Source: Geobacter sp. AOG1
Lineage (GTDB): Bacteria > Desulfobacterota > Desulfuromonadia > Geobacterales > Geobacteraceae
DNA length: 64,000 nt
Reading direction: 5' to 3'
NCBI RefSeq assembly: GCF_019972315.1
Contig: NZ_BLIZ01000001.1
Coordinates: 1,252,513-1,316,512, forward strand
Below the pieces are notes generated by a model. That model saw only the letters and a list, made by a program, of their open reading frames with translations, did no database searches and was not told the DNA's origin. The position numbers were made by a program, and so were the translations under genes. This document shows positions 17,919-27,462 of this stretch, in pieces; positions within the stretch are counted from its first letter, which is position 1; every line of letters starts with the position of its first letter.

Positions 17919-20360
17919 ATGGAAGTCAAACCGGACAACGAAGAATTGAAGATACCGGATGTCCTGCCCCTGTTGCCGGTGCGGGACGTGGTGGTCTACC
18001 CCTATATGATACTTCCCCTTTTTGTGGGGCGGGAAATCTCCATAGCTGCGGTGGATCATGCCCTTTCCCAGGACCGCCTGATCTTCCTGGCTACCCAGCG
18101 GGAGGTTGGGGAGGAAGAACCGACCCCGGACACGATCTACAGCGTCGGGACTGTAGCCATGATCATGAGGATGCTGAAGCTTCCCGACGGTCGAGTCAAA
18201 ATCCTGGTGCAGGGGCTCTCAAAAGGGCGGATTACCGAGTACCTTGCGGAGAAACCGTTCTATTCGGTACGGATCGAACGAGTTGCCGATCCCCAGATCG
18301 CGGAGAACTCCCTTGAGACCGAAGCGCTCATGCGTACGGTCAAGGAACAGCTCGGCAAGGTCATTTCCCTCGGCAAGGTCATCTCCCCCGAAGTGATGGT
18401 GATCGTCGAAAACATGCAGGAGCCGGGGAGTCTTGCCGATCTTGTTGCCAGCAATATCGGCCTCAAGGTTGAAGATGCCCAGCGTCTGCTGGAGATCGCA
18501 GACCCGCTTGAGAGGCTGGGCCGTGTCAACGAACTCCTTAATAAGGAGTACGAGCTTCTCAACATGCAAGCACGTATCCAGTCCGCCGCCAAGGAGGAGA
18601 TGGGGAAGAGCCAGCGGGAATACTTCCTGCGCGAGCAGTTGCGGGCGATCCAGCAGGAGCTGGGGGAGACGGATGCTCGCGCCGAGGAGATCGCCGAACT
18701 GCGCAAGGCGATCGAGCAGGCCAAGATGCCGTCGACTGTGGAGAAGGAGGCCCTCAAGCAGCTGGGACGCCTGGAGCAGATGCACCCGGATGCCGCCGAA
18801 TCGGGGATGCTTCGGACCTACCTGGACTGGATGGTGGAGATCCCCTGGAGCAAGTCAACCAAGGATTCTCTGGATATCAAGAGGGCAAAGGAGATTCTAG
18901 ACGAGGATCATTTTTACCTGGATAAGGTCAAGGAGCGGATTCTTGAGTTCCTCGCGGTGCGCAAGCTGAAGAAAAAAATGAAGGGACCGATTCTCTGCTT
19001 TGTCGGGCCTCCGGGAGTGGGGAAGACGTCGCTCGGCAAATCCATCGCCCGGGCCATGGGACGCAAGTTCGTGCGCATTTCCCTGGGCGGAGTCCGTGAC
19101 GAGGCGGAAATCCGGGGCCACCGCCGCACGTATGTGGGCGCCCTGCCGGGACGGATAGTTCAGGGGCTCAAGCAGGCCGGCGCCAACAACCCGGTCTTCA
19201 TGCTCGACGAACTGGACAAGATCGGTGCCGATTTCCGCGGCGACCCCTCGTCGGCCCTTCTGGAGGTGCTCGATCCGGAACAGAACCATGCGTTTTCGGA
19301 TCACTACATCAACCTCCCCTACAATCTTTCCAATGTCATGTTCATCGCGACGGCCAACCAGATCGATCCGGTTCCCGGGCCTCTGCAGGACCGAATGGAA
19401 GTGATCAACCTGGCCGGCTACACCGAGGAGGAAAAGCTGCAGATCGCCAAGCGCTACCTCGTGCCGCGCCAGATCAAGGAAAATGGCATTACGGAAAAGA
19501 CTCTCACCGTTTCCGACGAGGCGATCAAGACGATCATCGCCAAGTATACCCGGGAAGCGGGGTTGCGTAACCTGGAGCGGGAGATCGGCTCCATCTGCCG
19601 CAAGGTGGCCCGCAAGGTGGCGGAGGGTGAGAAGAGGCATTTCACGGTCAATGCAGCGGCAGTGGCAAAATACCTCGGCCCTCCCAAGTTCCTCCGTGAA
19701 GAGGAAATGGAGCACAACGAGGTGGGAGTGGTAACGGGGCTCGCCTGGACACCCGTCGGTGGGGAAGTGCTCTTTGTCGAGGCGACCATCATGCAGGGGA
19801 AGGGTGGACTCACCCTGACGGGTCAGCTCGGCGATGTCATGAAGGAATCGGTGCAGGCGGCCCTTTCCTATATCCGTTCCAAGGAGGCGGAACTCAACCT
19901 TCCCACCGATTTCTTCCATAACATGGAGATTCATGTCCATGTCCCGGCCGGTGCCATCCCCAAGGACGGCCCGTCGGCAGGTGTCACCATGGCCACGGCC
20001 CTCGTGTCGGCCCTGACGAAGATTCCCGTCCGGAAAGATGTTGCCATGACCGGCGAGATTACCCTACGGGGGAAAGTCCTCCCCATCGGAGGGCTGAAGG
20101 AGAAAATGCTGGCCGCCATCCGTGCCGGCGTGAAAACTATTGTGATTCCTGAACAGAACAAGAAGGACCTGGAAGAGGTCCCTCGCCATATCCTTAAGAA
20201 GGTGAAGGTTGTCACCGCCAGGACCATTGACGAAGTTCTCAAGGTGGCGCTCGAAACGTATCCTCCGCCACCGTCCCGCCAGGGAAAAGCTCCGGCGGTC
20301 AAGGGGAAAGTTCCCCCGCCGCGGGTTCTGGTAAAACCACGCAAGGGTGTGGTTGCGTGA
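17919..20360 (+). CDS. lon: ATP-dependent protease Lon
   Basis: Lon is the cytoplasmic AAA+ serine protease for misfolded and regulatory proteins. The 813-residue enzyme has the LonN substrate domain (LPLLPVRDVVVYPYMILPLF), Walker A GPPGVGKTS (about 363), Walker B VFMLDELDKIG, and the protease domain with the catalytic Ser in KDGPSAGVTMATAL and the Lys in GGLKEKMLAAIRAG. The C-terminus is extended by about 35 basic, Pro-rich residues (PPPPSRQGKAPAVKGK). The start with AAGGAG is preferred over an ATG 12 codons earlier. It is coupled to thiL by a GTGA overlap. No clear heat-shock promoter was found. Confidence 0.97.
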   Translation: MEVKPDNEELKIPDVLPLLPVRDVVVYPYMILPLFVGREISIAAVDHALSQDRLIFLATQREVGEEEPTPDTIYSVGTVAMIMRMLKLPDGRVKILVQGLSKGRITEYLAEKPFYSVRIERVADPQIAENSLETEALMRTVKEQLGKVISLGKVISPEVMVIVENMQEPGSLADLVASNIGLKVEDAQRLLEIADPLERLGRVNELLNKEYELLNMQARIQSAAKEEMGKSQREYFLREQLRAIQQELGETDARAEEIAELRKAIEQAKMPSTVEKEALKQLGRLEQMHPDAAESGMLRTYLDWMVEIPWSKSTKDSLDIKRAKEILDEDHFYLDKVKERILEFLAVRKLKKKMKGPILCFVGPPGVGKTSLGKSIARAMGRKFVRISLGGVRDEAEIRGHRRTYVGALPGRIVQGLKQAGANNPVFMLDELDKIGADFRGDPSSALLEVLDPEQNHAFSDHYINLPYNLSNVMFIATANQIDPVPGPLQDRMEVINLAGYTEEEKLQIAKRYLVPRQIKENGITEKTLTVSDEAIKTIIAKYTREAGLRNLEREIGSICRKVARKVAEGEKRHFTVNAAAVAKYLGPPKFLREEEMEHNEVGVVTGLAWTPVGGEVLFVEATIMQGKGGLTLTGQLGDVMKESVQAALSYIRSKEAELNLPTDFFHNMEIHVHVPAGAIPKDGPSAGVTMATALVSALTKIPVRKDVAMTGEITLRGKVLPIGGLKEKMLAAIRAGVKTIVIPEQNKKDLEEVPRHILKKVKVVTARTIDEVLKVALETYPPPPSRQGKAPAVKGKVPPPRVLVKPRKGVVA

Positions 20361-21373
20361 AACTTGAAGAGCTGGGCGAATTCGGTTTTATCGACCGGCT
20401 CGCCGGGCAGGTCAAGGCAAGGCCCGGAGTGATGCTTGGCATCGGCGACGATGCGGCCATACTGGCACCGACGGCGAGCAAGGTAACCCTTGCCACGTCG
20501 GACATGCTCGTGGAAGGGATCCATTTCGATCTCGCCCTTACCGACCCCTTTACCCTGGGGCGGAAGTCTCTTGCGGTCAATCTATCCGATCTTGCCGCAA
20601 TGGGCGCGCAGCCACGGCATGCCCTTCTCTCTCTGGCCATTCCGCCTGCCCTTCCCGTGGAGTTCCTCGATGAATTCACCCGCGGCTTCCTCGCGTTGGC
20701 CGACGAGTTCCAGGTTGCGCTGGTGGGGGGTGATACCTGTGCCTCCAGGGGAGGCCTGGTCATATCTGTCACCGCCCTGGGGGAGCAGTGCCCCGACTTG
20801 GTGGTGCGCCGGTCAACGGCTTGCGCCGGAGACCTGGTGCTGGTCACGGGGAGCCTGGGGGATTCGGCACTCGGCCTGGAGTTTCTCAGGCAGGATATTC
20901 GCTCCGGGAGGGCGGTGGAACGCCATCTTGACCCCCTTCCCCGGGTAGCGGCCGGCCTCCGGCTTGCCGAAGCGTGCCTGGCAACCGCCATGATCGATGT
21001 GAGTGACGGTCTGTTGGCCGACCTCGGCCATATCCTCGATTTGTCCGGTGTTGGCGCGCGCCTCGACCTGGCCCGACTTCCCCTATCCGAGGAGTGCCGG
21101 CACCATGTTTCCGTTGACAGGAAAGACCCCTTTGCCCTTCCTCTCGCCGGTGGTGAGGACTACGAACTCCTCTTCACGGCTTTGCCGGAACGGGAGGCGT
21201 TGGTCCGTTCGGAGCTGGCCGACTGCGGCGTGCCGGTAACCGTCATCGGGGAGATTACCGCCGACAGAGGGTTGTCGTTGACCGATCCTGCCGGTAACCC
21301 CTACCACCCGGAACGGCAAGGGTACAACCATTTCGGAACCATCCGAAACACCGGCCCCCAGCCCGCTTCCTGA
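20357..21373 (+). CDS. thiL: Thiamine-monophosphate kinase
   Basis: ThiL phosphorylates thiamine monophosphate to the cofactor thiamine pyrophosphate. The 338-residue protein has the AIRS/PurM-like layout with GIGDDAAILAP, the metal-binding TSDMLVEGIHFD, AVNLSDLAAMGAQPRHALLSL, VGGDTCAS and ISDVSDGLLAD-like IDVSDGLLADLGHIL. The GTG start overlaps the lon stop by four bases, so the two are translationally coupled; a functional link between Lon and ThiL is not implied. Confidence 0.94.
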   Translation: MKLEELGEFGFIDRLAGQVKARPGVMLGIGDDAAILAPTASKVTLATSDMLVEGIHFDLALTDPFTLGRKSLAVNLSDLAAMGAQPRHALLSLAIPPALPVEFLDEFTRGFLALADEFQVALVGGDTCASRGGLVISVTALGEQCPDLVVRRSTACAGDLVLVTGSLGDSALGLEFLRQDIRSGRAVERHLDPLPRVAAGLRLAEACLATAMIDVSDGLLADLGHILDLSGVGARLDLARLPLSEECRHHVSVDRKDPFALPLAGGEDYELLFTALPEREALVRSELADCGVPVTVIGEITADRGLSLTDPAGNPYHPERQGYNHFGTIRNTGPQPAS

Positions 21374-21424
21374 AGTGGTGTGACACGGACTGCATATCTC
21401 AAAGGATGGTGCGACCCTCTCCAC

Positions 21425-22285
21425 ATGACATCGGCTGTCACTCAAACATACCTTGAACTCAAGAATTTCCCCGACATTTCTCCGGAAGCTTTCGAGGTTA
21501 TCCGGCGGATAATGAAGAATGCCTGTGGCGTCAACCTGGACAGTTACAAGGATAAATGCATCAAACGACGGATTGCGCTCCGGGTTCGGGCGACCAACTG
21601 TATCACTGCGGAAGAATACTGCGACCTCCTGCTGCGGGACGAAGAGGAGGTGGACCGACTTCTGAAGGTGCTGACCATCCATGTCAGTCAGTTCTTTCGC
21701 AATCCCCCCATGTTCGAAAAACTGCGCCAGGAAATCTTTCCTTTTCTCTTTACGCTCCCCGAGATAAACGTGACGGGGGGGCTGACTGTCTGGAGCGTCG
21801 GTTGTGCCAGCGGGGAGGAACCCTACACGGTGGCACTGCTCCTCAGGCATTTTTTTGCGTCTGAATTGGGCCGGATTGGGGCGACCATCCTTGCCACCGA
21901 CGTGGATGCGGCCATTCTGGAAGCTGCACGGGAGGGAATATTCGGAGAAGAACGACTGGTGGAAGTTTCCGCCGAGTTGCGGCGGAAATATTTCGTGCAG
22001 CGGGATGGCAGATACCAGGTGGTGCCGGAGATCAAATCGCTCGTTGAGTTCCGGCAGGCGGATCTTGGCCATCTGGATACATTCCCTGAATGCGACCTGA
22101 TCCTCTGCCGCAACGTTTTCATCTATTTCGAACGTTCACAGCAGGAGGCGATTCTTCACGGGTTTGCCGACAAGCTGCATCCGGGAGGGGTGCTCATTCT
22201 CGGCAAATCGGAATCACTGGTTGGGGACGTGCGTAGCCGGTTCCAAACCATCTGTCCTGTAGAACGGATATATCGGAGAGTGTGA
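21425..22285 (+). CDS. cheR: Chemotaxis protein methyltransferase CheR
   Basis: CheR methylates glutamates on chemoreceptors using S-adenosylmethionine. The 286-residue protein has the N-terminal helical CheR_N region ([17 protein letters not shown]) and the SAM-binding domain with [30 protein letters not shown] and [12 protein letters not shown], matching the canonical CheR pattern. No strong ribosome site exists; an in-frame GTG at 21380 would add 15 residues. It opens the chemosensory cluster, 51 bases after thiL. No C-terminal pentapeptide-binding extension is apparent. Confidence 0.94.
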   Translation: MTSAVTQTYLELKNFPDISPEAFEVIRRIMKNACGVNLDSYKDKCIKRRIALRVRATNCITAEEYCDLLLRDEEEVDRLLKVLTIHVSQFFRNPPMFEKLRQEIFPFLFTLPEINVTGGLTVWSVGCASGEEPYTVALLLRHFFASELGRIGATILATDVDAAILEAAREGIFGEERLVEVSAELRRKYFVQRDGRYQVVPEIKSLVEFRQADLGHLDTFPECDLILCRNVFIYFERSQQEAILHGFADKLHPGGVLILGKSESLVGDVRSRFQTICPVERIYRRV

Positions 22286-22319
22286 AAGAAGCTTGCCAGG
22301 AAAAGAGAGGATTTTTTTT

Positions 22320-23600
22320 ATGTATGTTCCCATAGGATACAAGTTTATCATGGGATTTGTGATGGTGGTCGGGGCGGTGGCTTTTGCTCCGGATCTGGTG
22401 CGCCAGCTTGGATATGCTCCTGAAATTACCAGTGTTTTCTCCTATCTGGTGGCTCTTACCATCGGGCTGGTGCTTGGCTGGATATTTTCCCGGGGTTTTA
22501 CCCGCAACATTTCCCGTCTCACCCAGTCGGCTGAAGCAATCAGCCAGGGGGACCTGACACGGGATGTTACCCTGAAGGAATCCCGTTTCCCCGATGAGAC
22601 CCACGACTTGGAGAGCTCCATCAATCAGATGGTGGAAAGTCTGCGGGATCTGGTCCGGCATATACGGGAGACGTCGGAGCGGGTATCCGAGTCGGCGCGT
22701 ACGCTCTCTTCGTCGGCCCTTGAAATCAACGCTTCCACCGAAGAAGTTGCCCAGGCCATGGAGCAGATCTCCCGTGGGGCGGACAGTCAGGTTGAGTTGG
22801 TCGGCAAGACCTCAGCCCTTATCCGCGAAACGGCGGTTTCCGTTGAATTGGTCGCAAAGCGTGCGCGTGAAGCGGCACAGGCGGCCCGAGACACCAGCAT
22901 GACCGCGCAGCGTGGGGACGAACTGGCCAGTGATTCCCTGGCAAGGATGAAGGAATTTTTCGACAACGCGGAGACGATGGGACGGCGCTTCATAGCCTTG
23001 AATGGCAAACTCCAGCAAGTGGGTAGAATTGCCGATTTCATCGGCGAGATTGCTCGGCAGACCAACATGCTGGCACTGAATGCTTCCATTGAAGCGGCCC
23101 GTGCGGGAGAATACGGCAAGGGGTTCTCGGTGGTCGCCGAGGAGGTACGCAAGCTCTCCGACGGTACCAGCAAGTATGCCGGCGAGATTGTCGAACTGAT
23201 CGCCATGCTCAAGGAAGAGAGCGGCAAGGTCCATGAAACGATTGTGGAAAGTTCCCGCCTGATCGTCGTTGGGAAAAAGAACATCGACACCACTGCTGCA
23301 TCGTTCAGGGAAATCCTCGACACGGTCATCGAAACGGAGAATAAGGCAAACAGCATCGCCGATCTGTCACACATGCAGACGGACGGCGCTGAAAAGATGG
23401 TTCGGGCGGTGGATGAGATTGCCAGGGTTGCCGAAGACAATGCTGCCTCGACCCAGCAGGTATCCGCGGCGACGGAAGAGCAGTCGGCGGCCATGCAGGA
23501 GATGGCCCATGCGGCCCAGGAAATGGCCAAGCTGGCCGATGAACTTCTGGTGGTTGTGCAGCGCTTCAAGGTAAATCTGGACGAAGCGCCGGTGTTATGA
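22320..23600 (+). CDS. Methyl-accepting chemotaxis protein without a periplasmic sensor domain
   Basis: This chemoreceptor transmits a signal to CheA/CheW. In its 426 residues two transmembrane helices (about 4-22 and 35-57) are separated by only a dozen residues, so there is no extracytoplasmic sensor domain. A HAMP-like region follows ([20 protein letters not shown]), then a long coiled-coil signalling domain with the hairpin tip ([34 protein letters not shown]). ATG 22320 is chosen with a GAGAGGA box; a TTG nine codons upstream is possible. The stop overlaps cheW by four bases. The input must come from the membrane, the cytoplasm or a partner. Confidence 0.92.
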   Translation: MYVPIGYKFIMGFVMVVGAVAFAPDLVRQLGYAPEITSVFSYLVALTIGLVLGWIFSRGFTRNISRLTQSAEAISQGDLTRDVTLKESRFPDETHDLESSINQMVESLRDLVRHIRETSERVSESARTLSSSALEINASTEEVAQAMEQISRGADSQVELVGKTSALIRETAVSVELVAKRAREAAQAARDTSMTAQRGDELASDSLARMKEFFDNAETMGRRFIALNGKLQQVGRIADFIGEIARQTNMLALNASIEAARAGEYGKGFSVVAEEVRKLSDGTSKYAGEIVELIAMLKEESGKVHETIVESSRLIVVGKKNIDTTAASFREILDTVIETENKANSIADLSHMQTDGAEKMVRAVDEIARVAEDNAASTQQVSAATEEQSAAMQEMAHAAQEMAKLADELLVVVQRFKVNLDEAPVL

Positions 23601-24022
23601 AGGCCTCGTCCCGCGGATTGCTCGTGTTTACCCTGCAGGGAGAGAGGTATGGCCTTTCTCTTCAGGATGTGCTGGAGGTCATCGACCCGTCACGGCCGGT
23701 TCCGGTACCGCGTGCTCCCGAGTTTATCCGGGGGGTTATCAACGTCCACGGCAGTTTGGTGACGATCCTCGATCTGGCCCGGTTGCTCGCTTGTGGCGAG
23801 GCGGCGCCCGCCGGCAAGTTCCTCGTCCTCGACCGCAGGATCGCCAATCTTGCCCTGTGGGTGGATAGTGTGGAGGGGTTTGTTGCGGAAGAGGGGGAGC
23901 TAGGCACAGATTCTCCCGCCGATGAATTGATTGCCAGGGAAGTGCGGAGTGGCACCGGCACCATCAGGATTCTGGCTCTTGACCGTATAGTGAACAGAGT
24001 AGAAGAAACACTCAAACGATAA
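23597..24022 (+). CDS. cheW: Chemotaxis adaptor CheW
   Basis: CheW couples receptors to CheA. The 141-residue protein is a single CheW SH3-like domain: [21 protein letters not shown], the motif [24 protein letters not shown], and [11 protein letters not shown]. It overlaps the receptor gene by four bases (ATGA). A short imperfect hairpin (GTGGCAAG with CTTGCCGC) fills the gap before the cheY-like gene. Confidence 0.93.
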   Translation: MKASSRGLLVFTLQGERYGLSLQDVLEVIDPSRPVPVPRAPEFIRGVINVHGSLVTILDLARLLACGEAAPAGKFLVLDRRIANLALWVDSVEGFVAEEGELGTDSPADELIAREVRSGTGTIRILALDRIVNRVEETLKR

Positions 24023-24084
24023 TTCGGGCAGATTAGTGGCAAGCCAGGACTTGCCGCTACACCCAGATTGACACCGGAGGAAAC

Positions 24085-24450
24085 ATGGGGCTCACGGTTT
24101 TGCTGGTTGACGATTCGCTATTCATGCGCAATATGCTGCGTGGTATCCTCGAGGGAGAGGGGTACGAGATCGTTGCCGAGGCAGTGGACGGCATGGATGC
24201 GGTGCGGAAGTACCGAGAGTTCCGCCCCGATGTCACCACGATGGATATTGTCATGCCGGTTAAAAACGGCATTGAGGCACTGCGCGAGATTCGGATCCTT
24301 GATGCCAAAGCCTGTGTTGTCATGTGCAGCGCGGTCGGGCAGGAATCGCTCGTAAATGCTGCCCATGAAGCCGGTGCATGCGACTTCATCATAAAACCAT
24401 TCAATCCGGAGCGGGTCAGGGAGGTCATCAAGCGGGTGGCGGGAGCCTGA
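24085..24450 (+). CDS. cheY: CheY-type response regulator
   Basis: This is a single-domain receiver of 121 residues, the diffusible output of the CheA kinase. The acidic pair is in VDDSLFMR (Asp9, Asp10), the phospho-acceptor is Asp54 in DVTTMDIVMP, the switch Ser82 is in CSAVGQ, and Lys104 is in IIKPF; all active-site residues are present. It lies between cheW and cheA and ends three bases before cheA. No flagellar genes are in this window, so the output may be motility or another process. Confidence 0.93.
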   Translation: MGLTVLLVDDSLFMRNMLRGILEGEGYEIVAEAVDGMDAVRKYREFRPDVTTMDIVMPVKNGIEALREIRILDAKACVVMCSAVGQESLVNAAHEAGACDFIIKPFNPERVREVIKRVAGA

Positions 24451-24453
24451 CCC

Positions 24454-26082
24454 ATGGACATGTCCCCGTACCGGGATCTGTTTATCTCCGAGTCCCGGGA
24501 ACATCTCCGTGCGGTCAGCGAACTGATCGTCAAGGTGGAACAGGAGGCAGGCAGTCGGAAGGATATGGATGCCCTGTTTCGGGCAGCCCACTCCCTCAAG
24601 GGGATGGCCGCCTCCATGGGGTACGGCGAGATCGCCGAACTGTCACACAGAATCGAAGACCTGATGGACCGGGTCCGGAAGGAAGAGTTGGTTTTTGACG
24701 CGGGGATTGCCGATCTTCTCTTGGAGGGGGCGGACCTGCTGGAGGTGATGATCACCGATGTGGCGAATGAGGTACAGGCCGTCAGAGACATCGGAGATCT
24801 GGTGCAGCGGCTTGTCGCCTACCGGCCCGCCACGGGAACTGCTGGGACGGCAGATGGAGGGGATGTTGCGGGTGGTGCACCATCGGACAGGCAGTCGCCT
24901 GCTGACCTGCTCCACGGGGAACCGGACCGGCACGGTGACGCATCGCAGACGGTACGAGTCCGAACTGAGGTGCTCGATCACCTCATCAATATCACCGGCG
25001 AGTTGATCACCAACAAGCATCGGCTTATGACCGTCGGGAAAGAGTTGGCTTCACAGCCGCTTGACGAGGCGACGGTGGAACTTTCCCGGCTGTTGCGTGA
25101 CCTGCATACCGAGGTGCTGCTGGTTCGCCTCATCCCATTCTCTACGATTGCCGACCGGTTCCCCCGCGTCGTGCGTGACCTGGCAAAGAAGGTCGGCAAA
25201 GAGGTTGTCTTCGAAGTCGATGGAAAGGGGATCGAACTGGATCGGGGGATTCTGGAGGGGCTTTCCGATCCACTCACCCACATTCTGCGCAATGCCGTGG
25301 ATCATGGTCTGGAGTTGCCCGACGAACGTCGGGCGTGCGGAAAGCCTCTCCACGGGAGAATCCGGCTTGCTGCCCGCCGGGAAAAGGACCAGGTCGTGGT
25401 TGTGGTCGAGGACGACGGCAGGGGGATGGACCCTGCGCTGCTGATTGCCTCGGCTATTGAGAAGAGACTCGTCAGCCCGGAGGCCGGTCGGCTCATGTCA
25501 GCCCGGGAGGCCTTCATGCTCACCTGTATCCCCGGCTTCTCGACCGCCCGGGAAGTGACCGATGTGTCGGGCCGTGGTGTGGGGATGGATGCGGTTCGCT
25601 CCACCATCCAGACCCTTGGTGGCAATCTGACCATCGAGTCGGAACTGGGGAAGGGGAGCCGCTTCATCCTTCGCCTCCCCCTGACCATCGCCATCATCAA
25701 TGTTCTGCTGGTGAGACTTGCCAGGGTTGCGCTGGCGATTCCCATCACCAGTGTTCAGCGAACAGTGGAACTCAGGCGCGACCTCATCTACAGCCGTGGC
25801 AAGCAGAAAGTATTCGATTTTGACGGCGAAGCGTTACCTCTCTTGAGTTTGAACCGGATTCTCGGCCTTCCCCACAGCCATGCCGGCGAACTGCTCCCCC
25901 TTTTCGTGAGTGAGCTGAAGGGGCGTCGTGTCGGGCTCGTGGTGGATGAATTTATCGGTCAGCAAGAGATATTTGTCAAGCCACTGGGGCGCCCCCTGGC
26001 GAGCATGAAGGGGTTGGGAGGAGGGGCGGTGCTCGGGAACGGTGAAGTCGTCTTCATCCTCGATGTTGCCAATGTTCTGTAA
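24454..26082 (+). CDS. cheA: Chemotaxis histidine kinase CheA lacking a P2 domain
   Basis: CheA autophosphorylates and passes phosphate to CheY. The 542 residues contain P1 (Hpt, His46 in FRAAHSLKG), a linker of about 35 low-complexity residues where P2 would be, the P3 dimerisation region from about 168 (TVRVRTEVLDHLINITGEL), the P4 ATPase (N box HILRNAVDHGLE, G boxes VVEDDGRGMD and SGRGVGMDAV), and a P5 CheW-like domain (about 410-542). E. coli CheA has about 650 residues and a CheY-binding P2; its absence implies direct P1-CheY docking. Confidence 0.94.
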   Translation: MDMSPYRDLFISESREHLRAVSELIVKVEQEAGSRKDMDALFRAAHSLKGMAASMGYGEIAELSHRIEDLMDRVRKEELVFDAGIADLLLEGADLLEVMITDVANEVQAVRDIGDLVQRLVAYRPATGTAGTADGGDVAGGAPSDRQSPADLLHGEPDRHGDASQTVRVRTEVLDHLINITGELITNKHRLMTVGKELASQPLDEATVELSRLLRDLHTEVLLVRLIPFSTIADRFPRVVRDLAKKVGKEVVFEVDGKGIELDRGILEGLSDPLTHILRNAVDHGLELPDERRACGKPLHGRIRLAARREKDQVVVVVEDDGRGMDPALLIASAIEKRLVSPEAGRLMSAREAFMLTCIPGFSTAREVTDVSGRGVGMDAVRSTIQTLGGNLTIESELGKGSRFILRLPLTIAIINVLLVRLARVALAIPITSVQRTVELRRDLIYSRGKQKVFDFDGEALPLLSLNRILGLPHSHAGELLPLFVSELKGRRVGLVVDEFIGQQEIFVKPLGRPLASMKGLGGGAVLGNGEVVFILDVANVL

Positions 26083-26119
26083 TCAATCGCTGTGATTCTT
26101 GATCCCGAAAGGAATGTTT

Positions 26120-26737
26120 ATGCGGATTGCTAATCTGAATGAGGCCCAAATAGATGCGCTGCGAGAGGTAAGCAATATCGGCATGGGACATGCCGCCACG
26201 GCGCTCTCGCAGCTGCTCGGGAAAACCGTTCATCTGCAAGTGCCACAGGTATTGATCACCGACATCTCAAAGGTGCCCGAATTGCTCGGCGGTGCGGAAA
26301 AGATGGTGGTCGGCATCTACCTCCAGGTTCTCGGCAGTGCCCGGGGAAATATCCTCATGATTTTCCCGCGGGAAAATGCCATCAGGATGCTGGATAAGCT
26401 TCTCAGCAGGGAGAATACCCGGGGCGGGTTGTTGAGCGAACTGGAGGTTTCCGCGCTCAAGGAAGTGGGAAACATTCTTGCCTCGGCCTACCTGAATGCG
26501 CTTGGCGCCATGTTGAAGATGACGCTCATCCCCTCAGTGCCGGTACTCTCCTTCGATATGGCAGGTGCAGTGGTAGACTACGTCCTTGTTGATCTGGCAG
26601 AGGTCGGGGATCTGTCGCTCATGGTTGAAACCGAGTTTTTCGAGGATGAAGAACAGGTGAAAGGACATTTTTTCCTCCTTCCCGACCCCCCTTCCCTGCA
26701 GATCATACTCGAGTCGATTGGTGTCCTCCATGGCTGA
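26120..26737 (+). CDS. cheC: CheY-P phosphatase CheC
   Basis: CheC dephosphorylates CheY-P and, with CheD, forms a feedback loop. The 205-residue protein contains both phosphatase helices: ALREVSNIGMGHAATAL and ALKEVGNILASAYLNAL, each with the essential Glu and Asn. ATG 26120 is preferred because AGGA lies six bases upstream; the frame extends six to seven codons further. It follows cheA by 37 bases and overlaps cheD slightly. The CheC-CheD pairing is the Bacillus-type adaptation module. Confidence 0.93.
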   Translation: MRIANLNEAQIDALREVSNIGMGHAATALSQLLGKTVHLQVPQVLITDISKVPELLGGAEKMVVGIYLQVLGSARGNILMIFPRENAIRMLDKLLSRENTRGGLLSELEVSALKEVGNILASAYLNALGAMLKMTLIPSVPVLSFDMAGAVVDYVLVDLAEVGDLSLMVETEFFEDEEQVKGHFFLLPDPPSLQIILESIGVLHG

Positions 26738-27218
26738 GTTGACCATCATAGGGCTGTCAGAGTACGGATTTGCCTCTTCTCCGGGCGTTCTGATGACATA
26801 CGGGCTCGGTTCCTGTATCGGCATTGCTCTCTACGACCCGGAACTGCGCATGGGATCGTTGGCCCATACCCTGCTTCCGGTCAGCCACGAGGGTACCCAG
26901 TCCACGGTTAAATCGGCCAAATTCACCGATCTTGCCATCGATATCATGGTTGAAGAGCTGGTGAAAAGTGGTTGCGCCAAAGAACGACTTGTGGCAAAAT
27001 TAGCCGGCGGCGCCAGCATGTTTGACTCGCAATATCGGTCGTTTCGGGGAGATATCGGCCAGCGAAACGTCGATTCCGCCAAAAAAACACTAGCCGGTCA
27101 CGGAATACCGCTCCTGGCCGAGGATTCGGGCGGTGATTATGGACGCACCGTCGAATTCCATACCAGTAGCGGGTTGATGCTCATAAAGGCCATACAGAAA
27201 CCGAGCAAAACTATTTAG
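26730..27218 (+). CDS. cheD: Chemoreceptor glutamine deamidase CheD
   Basis: CheD deamidates receptor glutamines and is regulated by CheC. The 162-residue protein keeps the papain-like catalytic set: the Cys in GLGSCIGIALYD, the His in GSLAHTLLP, and the GGAS and GDIGQRN segments. The ATG lies eight bases before the end of cheC, an overlap typical of co-regulated partners. The dispersed 120-base element begins nine bases after the stop. Confidence 0.94.
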   Translation: MAELTIIGLSEYGFASSPGVLMTYGLGSCIGIALYDPELRMGSLAHTLLPVSHEGTQSTVKSAKFTDLAIDIMVEELVKSGCAKERLVAKLAGGASMFDSQYRSFRGDIGQRNVDSAKKTLAGHGIPLLAEDSGGDYGRTVEFHTSSGLMLIKAIQKPSKTI

Positions 27219-27227
27219 TTTCCATCC

Positions 27228-27347
27228 GGAAACGGTTCTTTTCCGCCCTGGCGGTGTCAATCTGCGGTCTTGCTTGTGCGGCGTACCGACGTACGCCTCC
27301 GCGCAATCCCTTGATTTCCTTGCCAGGACGAAAAATCCCTCGTTTCC
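27228..27347 (+). repeat. 120-base dispersed palindromic element, copy 4 (after cheD)
   Basis: This is a divergent copy lying reversed on the plus strand relative to copies 1-3, yet in the same orientation to the gene it follows. Its ends are GGAAACG and CGTTTCC. The central stem is GGCGTAC with GTACGCC, where one base pair is swapped relative to the GGCGTAG/CTACGCC of other copies. A long inner stem (TTTTTCGTCCTGGC with GCCAGGGCGGAAAA) replaces their CGCAA/TTGCG. Further TTTCC/GGAAA motifs flank it up to about 27391. Confidence 0.75.
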
Positions 27348-27462
27348 AATCTGGAAACCAGTAGTGTCTCATCCGGAGTTTCCGGATGGACATTATTTAG
27401 CCCAGAATGGTGGTGCTTGTTGTTAGTTTGCCAGGACGGGGTTCTCCCTGGGAGGAGGCATT

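Noticed and set aside
18897-19940. Open frame antisense to the middle of lon
   Set aside because: Lon is intact with all catalytic motifs; the antisense frame has no family features.
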